Shown piece by piece: positions 26,147 to 39,400 of a stretch of 64,000 nt of DNA. The DNA comes from Ascaris suum. Taxonomy: Eukaryota > Nematoda > Chromadorea > Rhabditida > Ascarididae. Location: NCBI GenBank assembly GCA_013433145.1, contig CM024184.1, forward strand, positions 682,137 to 746,136, in the 5' to 3' direction. Positions within the stretch are counted from its first letter, which is position 1. Each line of letters begins with the position of its first letter. The position numbers and the translations under genes were made by a program. The notes below the pieces were generated by a model. The model saw nothing but the letters and a program-made list of their open reading frames with translations. It was not told where the DNA came from and ran no database searches.

Positions 26147-28059
26147 CTGAAAAAAAAACCTTTCAATGAATTAAATTTAGTTTAACGAGACTTGAAAAAA
26201 ACAGCCTGGCAGGTTTGTGAATAAAATCGTGCCGATGTCCTCACTTTAGAATAGCAACACTGCATCCGTGAAACCATTTTTGCTCACATGAACACACATA
26301 CATATGTTTCTCACACTGGATGACAAGTCTTTGAAATTCAGCATTATAGGTCATCAGATGGAGGAAGAAAGCAAGGAGGGAGAGGGGAGATGGGGAAGGA
26401 TAGGTTAAAGAGTTACTATGTTTAGCATGTAAGCTGCACGACTGTATATTGAACTCTTACCGCAAGAAAAATTCCAACAGAAAAAGAAACGAGGGAAGGC
26501 GGGTGGGGGAGAGGGGGAGGACTGGTTGAAGGGATGGAAGCCTATATGTCCGCGGAATTGCGACGTGAGCTGCGTGAGGTGCAAGAAACTATGGGATTTA
26601 GACTTTTACAGACTCACAGCAAGAGCAAAACGTTGCCGGAGTTAATAAAATAGTATAAAGACGAGTGCACGTGAAACATATAAAGAGTGATACAATGGTA
26701 GATACGTTGCGGTCACCGCACTATATAACTTTTAAATAAAACGTCGAAACTGATCTAACTGCTTCTCTAATCACTCTCCTCCCCCCCCCCCCTCTCCCCA
26801 ATATAAAAAAAAACAGGAAAAGAAATCCCTGCAAACTCAGGACGGTCTACGGGTAGCTTTGAATATATTTCAATCTCTCAATAGAATTAACTAACATACC
26901 TGAAAAATAATCAAATAATATCAGGCCGTTGATACCTTTAGGTAAAAATTTGGAAATATGCTTAATAAAGTGGACTCGACTTTATTCAACGAACCGATAC
27001 ACAGGAAATGGAGATAAATCAATGATAAACAATTTTAGGTTTCATTAAAAAATTCAGCCTCAATTCAATTCACTATGTAACCATCAGCTGGCTAACGCCT
27101 ACTAACACTGATAATTCGTTCTGATCTAGACAAGCCGTCACCACTGAACAATTCAAGAAAATAAATAAAAATTTTGGACTTATTCACCGGCAGTGATCAA
27201 TTCCGATCAGTCACTAGATCAGTGGAAAACATCGCTTAATTGTGACAAAAAATACGTCATTAAATACAAATCAGGCAACCCTCTAAGTCTATCAGCGAAC
27301 TCAAACGTCAAAATGGGCCATAAACCTCGTTTATGACTCGAATCAGCGAAACAGATTACCGTACCCATCGACAGTGGCTCAACATCCGAACCTGAGACAT
27401 CAAAGGTAGGATCATGATCACCTTCAACCCAATCTTAGGTTTTTTTTAAAATGTGAAGTAGTTCCATGAAAACATTGAAATAGTTTATTAAAAAAACGCT
27501 TCGATGAAGAGGTACGAGAGAAGACACAGAAAACAAAGTGGGCTGCACATCGGTAACAATTTCCCTTAGTAATCCTTACAACATACTGAAAGCAGTAAGG
27601 CAACCCTTCTTTTATCACGAAACAAGAACAGAGGGAAGGAGAAGCAAGGAGATGTCTAAACTTCAAATGCTGAAGTGTGGAGGAAATGTCTAGAAATTAA
27701 ATATAAGGGGATGTCGGAAGATGTCTGTTTGGGTCTCAAATATGGACGATGCATGCAGAAAAAATCTCCGGCAAGTTAAACAAATCATAATAGAGATTAA
27801 AACATTGCAGCTTAACATTACAAGAAAAGATTACCGACCCCTTGACGATCCGTGCCAGAACCACCTTGGGCTATGTCCTCTAGTTGAGAGTGATCATCTG
27901 AATGACGCATACCTGGGAACAGCAATGGCAGGCAGTTCCCCATTCTGGTACGGTTATCGTGCATCGGCTATACAACCCCAAACTCTGCAACTCTGAAATA
28001 TCACATAAAGACGACAGGAAAGCATACATTGTAACAAGAAAGTGATGTGCCTGATGAAG

Positions 28060-28168
<109 letters not shown>

Positions 28169-28360
28169 CGCCTTTGTGAAGACAAAACATGTGGGCAGCA
28201 CAAGTTCACCTAATCATATTACCAAGGTGAATCTACAAAAAAATGATAAGATGGAAATCAGCAATAACCTCCGAACCAGAATTTGTGTTCATTGCATTAA
28301 AAAGGCAATATGAAATTTATGTTTACAGTTGAAAATAAATACCAAAGAATATTCCACGAA

Positions 28361-28362
<2 letters not shown>

Positions 28363-28437
<75 letters not shown>
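28363..28437. repeat. (AT)n microsatellite, about 75 bases
   Basis: A second uninterrupted AT array, 200 bases from the first. Confidence 0.95.
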
Positions 28438-28439
<2 letters not shown>

Positions 28440-30302
28440 GAAAGGAACCTATTTCAACGTATCGGAAAGGAAGTGCTCACTTCAATCAGGTGGAAAAAAT
28501 TTCTGAACGATTTCCATCCATTACCCAACAAAGGCTTAAGCCACATTTCAGGCAAGACGCCACCAAATATCGAATATCGTAAATTCAACTGACAAAGGGG
28601 AAAGAAGAAAAGGACCGGGCGAGGAGGGACGGCGGGGAGGGGGGGAAGCAGACGGATGGACGGAATGTCACAGCCTTATATGCGCGCATTCTCGAACACT
28701 GACGAAGTTCTTATGCGTTCTTACGAGACCTGTGGTACTCAGTAATATCGCTTTCTTCTGTCACGGCAAAAGGGGAAGGGAAGGACTTGAGTACTCTCCT
28801 AAAATGAATGAGCGTATGCACTTCACAGTACCTATCATATGTTTTTATAGGCAGGCATGTGTACCACATAGTGGCTTCAACCCTCCCTCCCCCCCGCGCC
28901 CCACATCCCCGACGGAACTATTGCGAGACCAGTAAGACTGTACTTTTATCAACAAGTAATTAACGTGCCACTGGGTGAAGTGACTTCATCCAACCAACTG
29001 CAATCTTACATCTACACAATATTATACAAGAGAAAGAATGATAAAGAACACCTCTTCAAATGAAACATGAAAGCCCTAACTTTGAGCTCAAATCTCAACC
29101 TGATCCAATTCGCAACCAGAGCCAGGGTCAGACCTAACTCATGCCTGTATGCAGGTGGGATGAACCCGATCTCGGTTGGCAGGCCAGTTCTAACCCATCC
29201 CTGACCGGCAATTGACTTAATTTCCTCCACGTGATAACGTGGTGGATCCAGCCATCATATTATCAACAACATAACTATTAAGTATAGCCTTATCCAGGAA
29301 AAATTGCACAAAGAACCATTCAAAGCTGTGAACGTTTATTACACTTGCCATTCGATGTACCACACACTATATACGCACCTTAAATTTGATGACAGGTAAA
29401 GCTGCAATCAAACACAATCACCTTATTAGCAACAATGAAAGTGAACGTGGATTGAAGCTCTCTCAGCTGTAAACTAAATGATGATTCATATTTCCTATCA
29501 GTTTCGCTTTTAAATATGTCTGTGTTTCGATTTCATTTCTCATTAATCAAACGGATCTGACAACTGTTTTTCTTACTAGTTGTTACTTTCCACTGTTACT
29601 AGTACTAGTGCCGTACGTACCACCAAGATTAATTCCACACTATTTTGTAATTACCACGGTAAAATCACCTCCCGCATGAGTCGAACACAACGCGATCCTT
29701 CTTTGCATTCAGAAACCTTCGCAGGGGTAAAAGTTCGAGAGAAGAGCTTCAAAATTTCGTTGCGGGACGCCTCAATTATTCAAAATTTTCTTCAAGCAAT
29801 GCTTAAGTTTCATAATTTTTCATACGCTGAGTTCTTTTCCCGTAGATCCTATCGAGAAGACTTTGTGTTAAGTTTGTGATGTAAACTCGCTTACAGTGCG
29901 TCTAATCTTTTATATGCAAATTTAATCGTTGTGAATTCCATTAATTAAAAAAATTGATTTCCAATTTTTTTCGAAATACGAGAAGAAAATTCCATCGTTG
30001 AAAAATTAGCGGCGACGGGAAATTTCTCCGGATGATTTCAATTTCGCGCCACTATAGAATTTAAAAATGTGGGAAATTTTCAGCGTATTCCGCGCTTGAT
30101 GCACTAAAGTTTTTTTTTTTGAGCGTCGAATCAAATAGTGTTGTCATGCTTTCCCCCAAACATCGTCTGGAGGTGCTTTAGATCTCGGTTGACGAAGCTA
30201 AATTTTCATCCCTCATATAGCTGTGCAAGGAAAAGGCATCCAACGGGAAAAAACAGTCAACAGAAGGGTGGGGTCATCCAATATGTCACGCTCACGCTCC
30301 AT

Positions 30303-33300
30303 CTAAGAGGTCACGTTCAAAATATCTCGACTATTAAGTCTGCATCCACTATCTTCAGTACCGCGAGGCTTTGCTAAAGAAGTTTTTTCGGCTCTGTTCG
30401 CGTACCTCATCATGAAAAACTATTAACCTCCTTACGCCTACATTAATTGGAATATTTTCTGCCCACTTAGTCCATTTTTTACGACGTGGATTATGACGTC
30501 ATGGAAAAGTCAATTTTTTTTTCTTTTTTTAACTGAAATATCTGGAAAATTGCGCACCTCATTTCATTCACAAGGAAAAAAGGTTTCGTTGAGCTCCATT
30601 TTGGAGTCCTAGATCCTACTGTCCCAAAGGTTTCTTAGTACCTCCATGATTGTTTCGTTTTTGATTCCACAGGTATATTTCATTTTATTCCACAGGTCCA
30701 CATCAATGGAGGTAAATTTTATAAACAAGTTTAGTATCTGAGATTTATTAGTGGTCGAGATGAATTTATTAGTGGTCGCTGTCTTTATTTACTAAATTTT
30801 ATTTAGTTTATTCCACTGATTGGCCATGAATTTGAAAACTACAGTGAAACCTTACTTCCGACATCTTTGATGCCGGAACATCGAATAGTGAAGTTTGGTG
30901 TGGTCCGAGCATCCTTTCCCTCCTCATACCCTCATCGAAAGACATTTATCTGAGGTGGGATACCTCACCAGAATGCCTCATGATCAGATGCAGACGACAT
31001 TCCACTAATTTCGATAGGGGCTCGTCGTGTAATATGGGATTGTTAGAAGAGTCGAAAACACTGTTTTTGAACCGTCTGATTCCTCCAGCTAGGAGGCTTA
31101 TAGCAGAGTGTTCGCGTTTAAGTAATCTTGACCTCCCCACCCTCCCCTTCCCCCTCGTCCCTTCGCCACCTCCTGCACCAACATTGTCTCGTCCTGACAA
31201 CAACACGTACGTAAAATGTGCCATACCCATTTTCTAAACCCGCCAAACATTTTTCTCCGCTCTCACCTTCCATTTCGTAGGTGTATTCAACCGCACATAT
31301 CTCTATCACAGTAATCTTTCATCGGCAAGTCCAATAATGTAAGCTGAAGTCTTCTATATTTTATCACAAGAGGCCAGTCTGCAGTATTTCGTGGTGTTCA
31401 ATTTTATAGTTTTGCTTAAAAGCCCCATTATCTTGTCCTTTGACAGCATCACCCGATTCAGTAGATGTAGATACTCGTTCCCTTTTGCCAGCATGAAAAG
31501 TGATGTCTCAAGAGGTCAGTCATCGTTTCGCAGCCGAGGATCGAACCGTCCGCCGTCTTTGTTGCTCCGATTCTTAATTCTTTTTGCTTCATTGGGATGA
31601 TCACAGGCCTCTGCTGAATCGTAGGGAATGCCTCACCATGGTGTACATTATCGCAACGACACTCGTCGGTCATCGCTAAACGATTCACTCCAATGTGGAA
31701 TTTTCAGGAATGTGGCGTGAGGCAAAATACGACAAGGTATCGATTCTATGCGTTAGCGCTTTTGGAACATCTTTGGTCAGGTGCATTATTGCGAGAACGA
31801 TCAAACGGAAACAACTGCCAATTGGGAACTGTAACCTTTGTATTTTATTCATTTCCCAATGGAAGTGGTATGGGAGGAAAACGAAGCTGGTGACCGGTTA
31901 CGAACCGAAGATATTTTTAAATGGAAAAAATAAAAAAAGTTCGGGAGGAGGAAGTTTCCGAGTGCTATAAAAATTTTGCTGCATCATAAATGTCCATCAA
32001 AAGCGCCTTGCACGTGCATTTCCGGAATGATGCATGCGATGTTTCCCAGCTTGACCAAATCATGCCAATTTCTCAGCTTGACAAAATTATGCATGTTTCT
32101 GAGCTTGACAAGATTATGTTCATTTGTGTCCTTTCAGGACTTACCAACTCGAAAAATTATTTCGGAGTGTTCAACCCCCTGAAATTATCGAACATTAAAG
32201 GTTGTATTTTTTTGAGTTAGGATGCGATGTAGATCCCCTGTGTAACAGCGACTATCTTTCACACCCTTAATTCGACATCTGAGATATTCTGACTATAGGT
32301 AAGGGGAGGTGCAGGTGACTAGCATGTATAAATATTACCATTGAGGCGTACAAAAAGCTTATTTCGATCCTGTTTTGCACTATGACACACACCGATTACT
32401 GCCAACCAGCTGGCTGCGATTTGTCCCTCCCGTTGAACGCAATTTCTGCCGCCAATGGGCTGCGAATTCAGCCACCCAGTCGGCTGCGACCTCTGCCACC
32501 CGGCGAATTGCGATTTCTGCCAAGTAGGGGGGGGGGGGTGCGATTTCCGCCACCCGGCGGGCTGCCATTTCAGCCAACTGGGAGGATCCGATTTTTACCA
32601 CCCAGCGGACTGCAATTTGTGCCCTCCGGTGCTACGCAGTTTCCGCCACCCAGCTGGCTGTGATTTCAGGCGCCCAACGGGCTGGGATTTCTGGCATCTG
32701 GAGGGCTGCGATTTGTGCCGCTCGGCGTTCTGCAATTTCTGCCGCGCGGCGGGCTGCGATTTCCGCAACGGAAAATGCAGCCCGCCGATTTGGAGAGAAT
32801 TGTATCCGGCCGGGGCAATGAAAATAGAGCCCGCCCAGTGGAGAAGTTGCAGGCGCCGAAGGATAGAAGATGTGGCCCACGATTTAGAGAATTTACAGCG
32901 CGCTGGAACGGGAACCGCAGCCGTGTTGGGGCAGAAGTTGGAGCCTGCCTGGTGGCGGAGAATGCAGCCCACCTAGTCCAGAATTGCGGCCCGTCCAGGG
33001 ACAGAGTATGCAGGCGATCGCTTTGGAGAAATTCTAACCCGGGGGACAGGAATCGCTGCCCAGACTGTGCAGAAATTGCAGCCTGGCTGGTGGCCGAAAA
33101 TGCAGCCCGCAGATTTGGAGAAATCGGAGCCTTCGAGGGGATAGGAATCATTGCCGGTCGATTTCGAGAAATTGCAGGCCGCCGGGGACAGAAACTGGAG
33201 CCCGCGGATTTGGAGAAATTGGAGCCTGTCAGGGGAAAGAAGTCGCAGCCCGAGTTGCGCAGAAATTGCAGCCAATCTTGTCGCGAAAATTGGTGCCCAG

Positions 33301-36300
33301 CGTGTGCCACAAATTACGAAAGCTGAATGCAAAGGTTGCATCGGGTTGGGTGGGAAATATTGCAGCCGAATCGGTGGGAAGGATTGCGGCCACCCGGTTG
33401 GCTGCTATTGCTCCCACCTTTTGGCTGCAATTCCTGCCACGCGGTTGACTGCAGTTTTTGCCTCCCAACTTTCTGCAGTTTCTGCGACCAAAGTGGCTGC
33501 AATTTTCGCCTACTCACTGGCCCACCCGGTTGGCTGCAGTTTTACTATCACAGGCCACCCAGTTGGCTGCAGTTTTTGCCATCCAGTTGGCTCAGTTTTT
33601 GCCACTCAACTGGCTGCAACATTCAGCATCACCCATTTCGAATCCAAATTGATTGATGCAATGTTCCTCGAATTTTTACATTTTTAGAAGGCAACTAATG
33701 AATTTGTTACTGCATTGAACTTTTGATACGAAATACACATAGACTTCAATTTTTATCTGTGTAGAATCATAGACCACTTTACAATTCATGCAGTTTGTCT
33801 AATAGTTTGGTATGATATAGAACGTCAAAAGCTTTCGAACAATCAATGTAAATAATAGCTGTTTGATTCTTTTTCTTAAATGCATTGATCCACTGATGAA
33901 CGCATGACGGTAATTGTGACATCCGTTGGAGAAATCCGTATTGGAGAGGGGGCGGGGGGGGGGGGTGGTGATAGGGCCCTTTGATAAGACGTGAATCAGA
34001 ACAGACTCTTTCACTGTAATTTCCATTTTGACAAAAGAGTTTACAAAAAACGATAGAACTTGTAAACTTATTGGTGAAAAGTCCAACTTATTGGTCTATA
34101 GTTACTAAGGGAAGATGAAAGGTTCTTTTTCAATAAGAAGGTGTGTATAGTGGTCTTCTATAAGCACGGTAGATCACACCATTAAATGCTACGTTCAGAG
34201 ACTGTGGAAGCGGTACTCTTGATGATAGCACTCGGTGCAGTAGTTGTTGACGTTGACGATTATTCTCCCATTATTCCTCTAAAAACTTTCTACTACAGTT
34301 TTTCTCTACATAAAATTGATGAGGAAGTATTTAAATCAACATATCATCAGAAATTAGGCAAAATGTACGAGTAAATAGGATCGTGCATTATTTGCATATA
34401 ACCGACTACAAGGAGTTTCATGTTTTCTTGCATGAATACAGCATAAAAATTCTACGTGAATATTAGAAGTTCTTACCAGTGCAATGCAGAAATTCCAGAA
34501 GTGTTCCCCATTCTCCAAGTGTCGCATTTGTGACGAAATTTTTACGTTTAGGTGGTTTCGGATCGTTAAATATGTAGCTAACGAGAAGTGTTTTCACGAA
34601 GCGCGGAACATCGATTGTCCAGGTCGACTTTAGCAGAGATATCTCAAGATAGTTGACCCATTCAAGGCACGGTATGATTTCTTCAGCTATTCTTCTCTCA
34701 CCGAAATAAACGAGACAATCTGTTCAAAAAAGATGCTTGTCGCACTTGTTTCCTCTTCATGATATTGTATTTATTAGCTGTCGAGGTAATTTTTGGAAAC
34801 ATTAGAACTTGAATAAAATTTCAGGTATTAGATGTAACGCTTCTGAATGTATCATTCGATTAGCGAAGTTCTAGACATCGTCCACACTGTAGTTTCCATT
34901 TTTAAGAACAAGGAATATTTTTTTAGATAATGTTATAAGACTTTGATTTCTGATGTGAAATGAATCATTTATTCGATTTAATTAATTCAGTTCCTCAGCC
35001 GACAATCCTAGATTTAATTCCTTGTACGCTGGAAATAAAGAAATTTTCCAATTGTAACATTTGGTAGTAATTTTCAGTGCAGTTTTCTTTGCATATTTTC
35101 CATAGGTTCATCGACTATACATCTCAAATTAAGTCCATAACGATTTGCTTACAATGATGTATTTCAATGGGAATATCGAATATGGCGATGCATATAATAA
35201 CTGTTATGAACTAAATGACTCTTATTGGTGAAACTTCCACAATCCATTGCCTAAATTGAGTGATAAACTGATATCCCTAAGGTATGGCCTTTCAAGCTCA
35301 TAGTAACTGCTATGCTAAAGCTTTCTCTTAGAACATTCCTACTCAACAATTGTTTACAACATGAAACAAAACTGGCTATTTATTTATCCCAATGTGGGAT
35401 GCAATGCGAACGTATAGCTAAGGAAGTGTGTTATACTATTATTTGCTTTTTAAGTGAAGCATTTGTTTCTGAATGAAAATGAGCCTTAATATGATGTTTC
35501 TTAGAAAATAAATGCAAAAGAATTTTTAAAAAATGATACGTTTAAAGCGAAAGGTTAAAAAAAAACATGGGTGCAGAGATCTGATGTAAATGAGGATGAA
35601 GTAGAACATTTATTTCAACGTACATACTTTCGGCCATGAAATAGACAATCGGAATCAACGCTCCTTCCATTGGATAGATTCTTAGCAGTCGACCTATCTT
35701 TGCACATTTTCCACAGTTTGGACGTGCTAATTTCTCTAAACGAATATTTTTTCAGAGGTATATTCACATCATTCAACGAGTATTTTTCGAAATTTTTTTC
35801 ATTCTGTCTCTCTATTAGGTGGTAGCAGAGGAAGCTACAGTAATAGGTGAAATTGGTTGCTATAATCGAGTTTTTAAAGTGAGCTAAATGTGAATTTCAT
35901 ATCCATTTGTAAAACCCTGAAGGTGTAACATCTCCTCGACGTTTACTGTTTTAAATGGCTTGATGAATGGGACTCATCAGATTGGCTACATTAGGTTCAA
36001 ATTAGGTGCATAACTGATGGAAATTAGAAAATTTTTTTCAAACAAAACTTTATTTATTCAAAAACTGCAAAAACTGCTTTCGGATTCATATGAAAACACT
36101 TTTTGAGCATTCAATTGCAATGAAATACTAGTGCAATTATTAACTGCCTCTGTGTTTCTCTAAAGACATTTATGGACTCGGTGGGTCTTTTTTTGGATGA
36201 ATTGGGGAATGCAAAGATCAATCTATTGGAACTCCAATTACCTGCTTATCTTTGTTGTGTGCCAATTATTTCATTTCAGCATGGTACTTCAATGTCTCAA

Positions 36301-36436
36301 TAGAAATAAACATTTCAAACATACCATTATGATTGTTGTATGCAAATGATTTAAGAAGAGGTTCACAGCTTTTATGTTTTCCAGTACGGGATAAAGCAGT
36401 TGCGATATGCAGCACAAATAGAAGAACCACGATCAT
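30303..36436 (-). CDS. Unrecognised secreted protein with 13 cysteines
   Basis: Seven exons join in phase on the minus strand: 36436-36325, 35735-35628, 34719-34477, 31675-31475, 31302-31267, 31088-30969 and 30373-30303 (TAG), giving 296 residues. Seen: a clear signal peptide (MIVVLLFVLHIATALS) with ATG 4 bases after a T-rich acceptor; cysteines at 24, 45, 48, 75, 91, 153, 160, 162, 203, 216, 224, 264 and 284, including CGKC (45-48) and CRC (160-162); sequons at Asn138 and Asn293; no second membrane segment that I can see. I do not recognise the family. The first three exons are the firmest. Exon 5 (36 bases) and exon 7 rest on phase agreement alone. Exon 4 reads into a stop about 10 bases past its donor, so a shorter form ending there is possible. 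Intron 3 is 2.8 kb and repeat-filled. Confidence 0.65.
30494..30501. promoter_or_regulatory. TGACGTCA (CRE-type palindrome)
   Basis: A single perfect CREB/ATF-type site in the last intron of the secreted protein gene. Function is not shown by sequence alone. Confidence 0.4.
32048..32128. repeat. Three tandem copies of a 27-bp unit
   Basis: Units start at 32048, 32075 and 32102, each beginning AGCTTGACMARATYATG. The plus-strand frame reads QLDQIMPIS-type 9-residue repeats, but no gene is supported around it. It lies in intron 3 of the secreted protein gene. Confidence 0.8.
32390..33640. repeat. Degenerate 24-bp minisatellite in both orientations
   Basis: About 1.25 kb of imperfect 24-bp units. 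From about 32390 to 32770 the unit reads CTGCGATTTCTGCCNCCCGG and four more bases; from about 32775 to 33310 the units read as the reverse complement (GCAGCCCGCNGATTTGGAGAAAT type); from about 33340 to 33640 the forward orientation returns. Spacing between successive CTGC or GCAGCCC words is 24 where I counted it. It is distinctly GC-richer than its flanks. Because 24 is divisible by three and units lack stops, long frames (up to about 214 codons) are open on both strands; I read these as by-products. Confidence 0.85.
33779..34106 (-). mobile_element. Degraded non-LTR (LINE) reverse-transcriptase remnant
   Basis: Minus-strand reading gives SNYRPIS (34106-34086), a hallmark of the start of LINE reverse transcriptases. 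After a frame shift, 33943-33779 reads QYGFLQRMS, then IIYIDCSKAFDVLYHTKLLD, the motif A block with its catalytic Asp region, and ends in a stop after DKLHEL. A 12-base G run (33954-33965) sits in the middle. The YxDD motif and everything after it are absent. It lies in intron 3 of the secreted protein gene, same strand, next to the minisatellite. Confidence 0.75.
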
Positions 36437-36450
36437 GTTCCTAAAAAAAC
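36437..36450 (-). promoter_or_regulatory. Candidate trans-splice acceptor before the secreted protein gene
   Basis: On the minus strand seven T then ag at 36441, and the ATG starts 4 bases later. This fits a spliced-leader site or a 5' UTR intron. Confidence 0.5.
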
Positions 36451-39400
36451 AAAGAAAAGAAAACCATGATTACTGTTTATTTGTCGAGAAAACAACCAGC
36501 ATTATTCTATCAATTATAATTTTTCTAAAGAGTCTTCGGTCCGTTGTTTTAGGCGAATAATGAAGCAAATCGTTCAGTGCACTCAGCTAGAAAGTTCTTT
36601 TTTTGCACATCGTCGATAAATTGTTGTAGCAATCGAGCCGCACAAGTCACAGGTGACGAGGATTGTCTATCGGGAGCTTCACAATGCGAAACAGCATTAT
36701 CGGCCCCTCTCCGATACCCTTAAATACTGATTTGGAAACATACAATTGTGTTGAGTATTGTAATGTAATTTGCTTATGCTATCGCACGAACTTTATTCCA
36801 TGCACCAACATTTTAATGGATTCCTTTGAAGAATGCTTTCATGTAAATATTCGCTGAGCACGGCGTCGACGAACAACAAATTCATTTGTGGCATATAATT
36901 GCCATTAGCTCACCTGAGATTTCAAAAGGAAGAGGAGAGTTCGTTTTCCTGGAAAATCTACATATCCGTGTGCCATGTCTGCAAAAACCCCCGAAAAAAA
37001 ACCTCCTATAAAACTCGTACCTGGAATTATTATCTTCAAAACCATGGACGAGTAATGTTTACAGATTGTACTATTAGCTTTACCAGGGCCGTTTACAAGT
37101 TAGTTTTGCCGCAAACATCCAGAAATGCTTACAATCCTAATATGGCATAAGTGATAAAGTAATATTGAATGATATCAAATATGAAAGAATGACAGATCGA
37201 AGAAAGTTTTGTTTAGGGTACGATGGTGCTATATATCATTACCTTCTTAAATGCTTGTATTTCCAGTTATTAGTTACCACTCACCGAAACTAATGGAAAA
37301 GGTTATAAGCAAGTTTATTATAGAGCCGAAATTTAATACTTTCCGTGTTGTACTTTTTCTCATTTCAGATGCAGTACAGTACTATACTCATTTAAATTAT
37401 AGCCTGGTTTGGGGGGGGGGGGGAGGGTTGTACAAGCACAGTATAATAAGGGCTTTTTCGAAAAAGTACAAGAACATTGGATTATAGTTTCACTGTACTT
37501 CAACCTAAACCAATATGTTAGTTTCACAAGGTGACTGAAGAAGCGTATGAGTATGCTTGAGGTGTGATCGACACAAACTAGCAGATCTAAGCACGAGAAA
37601 TGCTATGAAACATCTTGGAATGCGACATGAATTTGAATATGCTGAAATGATGTAAGCATTCAGAAATCAGCAAACTACTGGTCAAGCCGACCCTATCACT
37701 TGCCAGTGATTGAGGAATCGTAGAGGTCGTTGGAAAAATGAGCTCAAGATAGCGCAGTAAAAAAAACGGTGCATAAAGGTTTACCCATAGTGTTCTACCG
37801 GATACGTTTCTAATTTTTTTCCTCATTCATGAGTTTTCTAAGCACTCATCTGTTTTGTGCCGAATCCATGATTCGTCCTCGCAAATTCCCGAGGAGGCTT
37901 TCGTTTTCTTTTGGATTGCCGTTGAAAGAGATTAGGAAAAAGATTATAGCAGATATGGAAATATCCCACAATCGTTTACATTTTCAGTTAAAGCTGTATA
38001 GTCAAGGATTTATTTTATGTGCTGCAAAGATCCATCACGTTGGAGATGAATGTCTCAAAAAAGTGCACTTTTGGATTTGAAGAAATTAAACGATGCACAA
38101 ATGTTTAGCCAAAGTGAACTTAAAATCCTGGACGACAAGGACATCAATTACACTATCAATATACTTTGTGATAATTGATACAAGAGCAAACATATGTGCG
38201 CATTTAAAATCGAATTCAAGATATGACACTCTGAAACAGAAAACACAGAATGCCAAAAGGTTATCTCAATACACCAGAAGCATCTATCAATTCCAGCGGT
38301 GAGATGTTTAAATGCGATAAGGAGGAAACTAATGTTCGGATTGTCTAAAAACTATGAGAGAATAGCGTGCTCACTGAGGTTTCTATTGCTTATCACTTGA
38401 ATCGTTCATCCGCTCAAGCGTTTTGATTATTTTTTGCTTATCTGAAATGATCGTTTAGGTGGTTTATTGAGAAATCACATTATTTTCTTATTACTTCTTT
38501 CAAGAGTATTGTAAGCGAAGAGTAATAGAAGTAAGAAAAGCGAAGAAAATTCTTGAACAGTTTCCACTATCGAATTACAGAACATTTCTAAAATCCGCAA
38601 AAATAATAGATTCGCAAACAAAACGGCATTCGCTAAAGTGATGCAGCATCCCTTTCTATCTGTTCAGATAAAGAACGTGATTCGCATAAATGCTAATATA
38701 TATTGTTCGAAAAAAGGATTTCATATGATTTTTCTCGCCCTTCCGTTTATATTCTCTTTTTTATTTGTTCGATGCGCTCCTCAGTTGTCATAGTTCATAG
38801 TGGCACCATGAAGACATCGCTATTATGAAAGTTTTCTTCGTCTCGACCTTTGTAAGGTTTTGTAATTCATTATTGTAACTGTAAGTGCAAGATTCATTCT
38901 TATTATAAGACTCTCGGAAATATGAGAAAAGTTTAAGACTGGGGGACATTGAAAACCCGGAACATCCCAATATAACCCCACTTCATATAATAATTGAAAG
39001 ACCCTCGTAATCGTAAGTTCATCAAAGGTCTTCATACACCGTTGTCTTTCCCGCATTCAGTATATGTACTCCTGGAAACAGATTCAATTTCAGTTGAACG
39101 TCGTCCAAATTTGAAAATGTGGTGGTGACTATCTAATTTAATTTCTTGGAAAATATAGCAAAACATCGCTGACCTCATCAACGGATGCAAAATACGCCTG
39201 AGAGATTCGCCTTACCGACTGATGGATGTCATCCCACCCACGATTATATCCATTACGTTTTTAACTGAGAAAATTATAATGTGTGACATCATGGCTTACT
39301 GATTTGCTGATTGATTCCGTAGTTTGTTACTTAAAACTTTTTAATCGTTTTGATAAGTGCTCACAATCTCTAGCTTCAATAACTATTCCGCTTTTAATAA

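Noticed and set aside
27721..27996. 91-codon plus-strand frame
   Set aside because: Mildly protein-like but unrecognised, with no splice signals or conserved motif to support it.
32455..33310. Frames of 173, 203 and 214 codons across the 24-bp array
   Set aside because: A stop-free repeat whose period is divisible by three opens frames on both strands by itself; no start context or non-repeat coding sequence flanks it.
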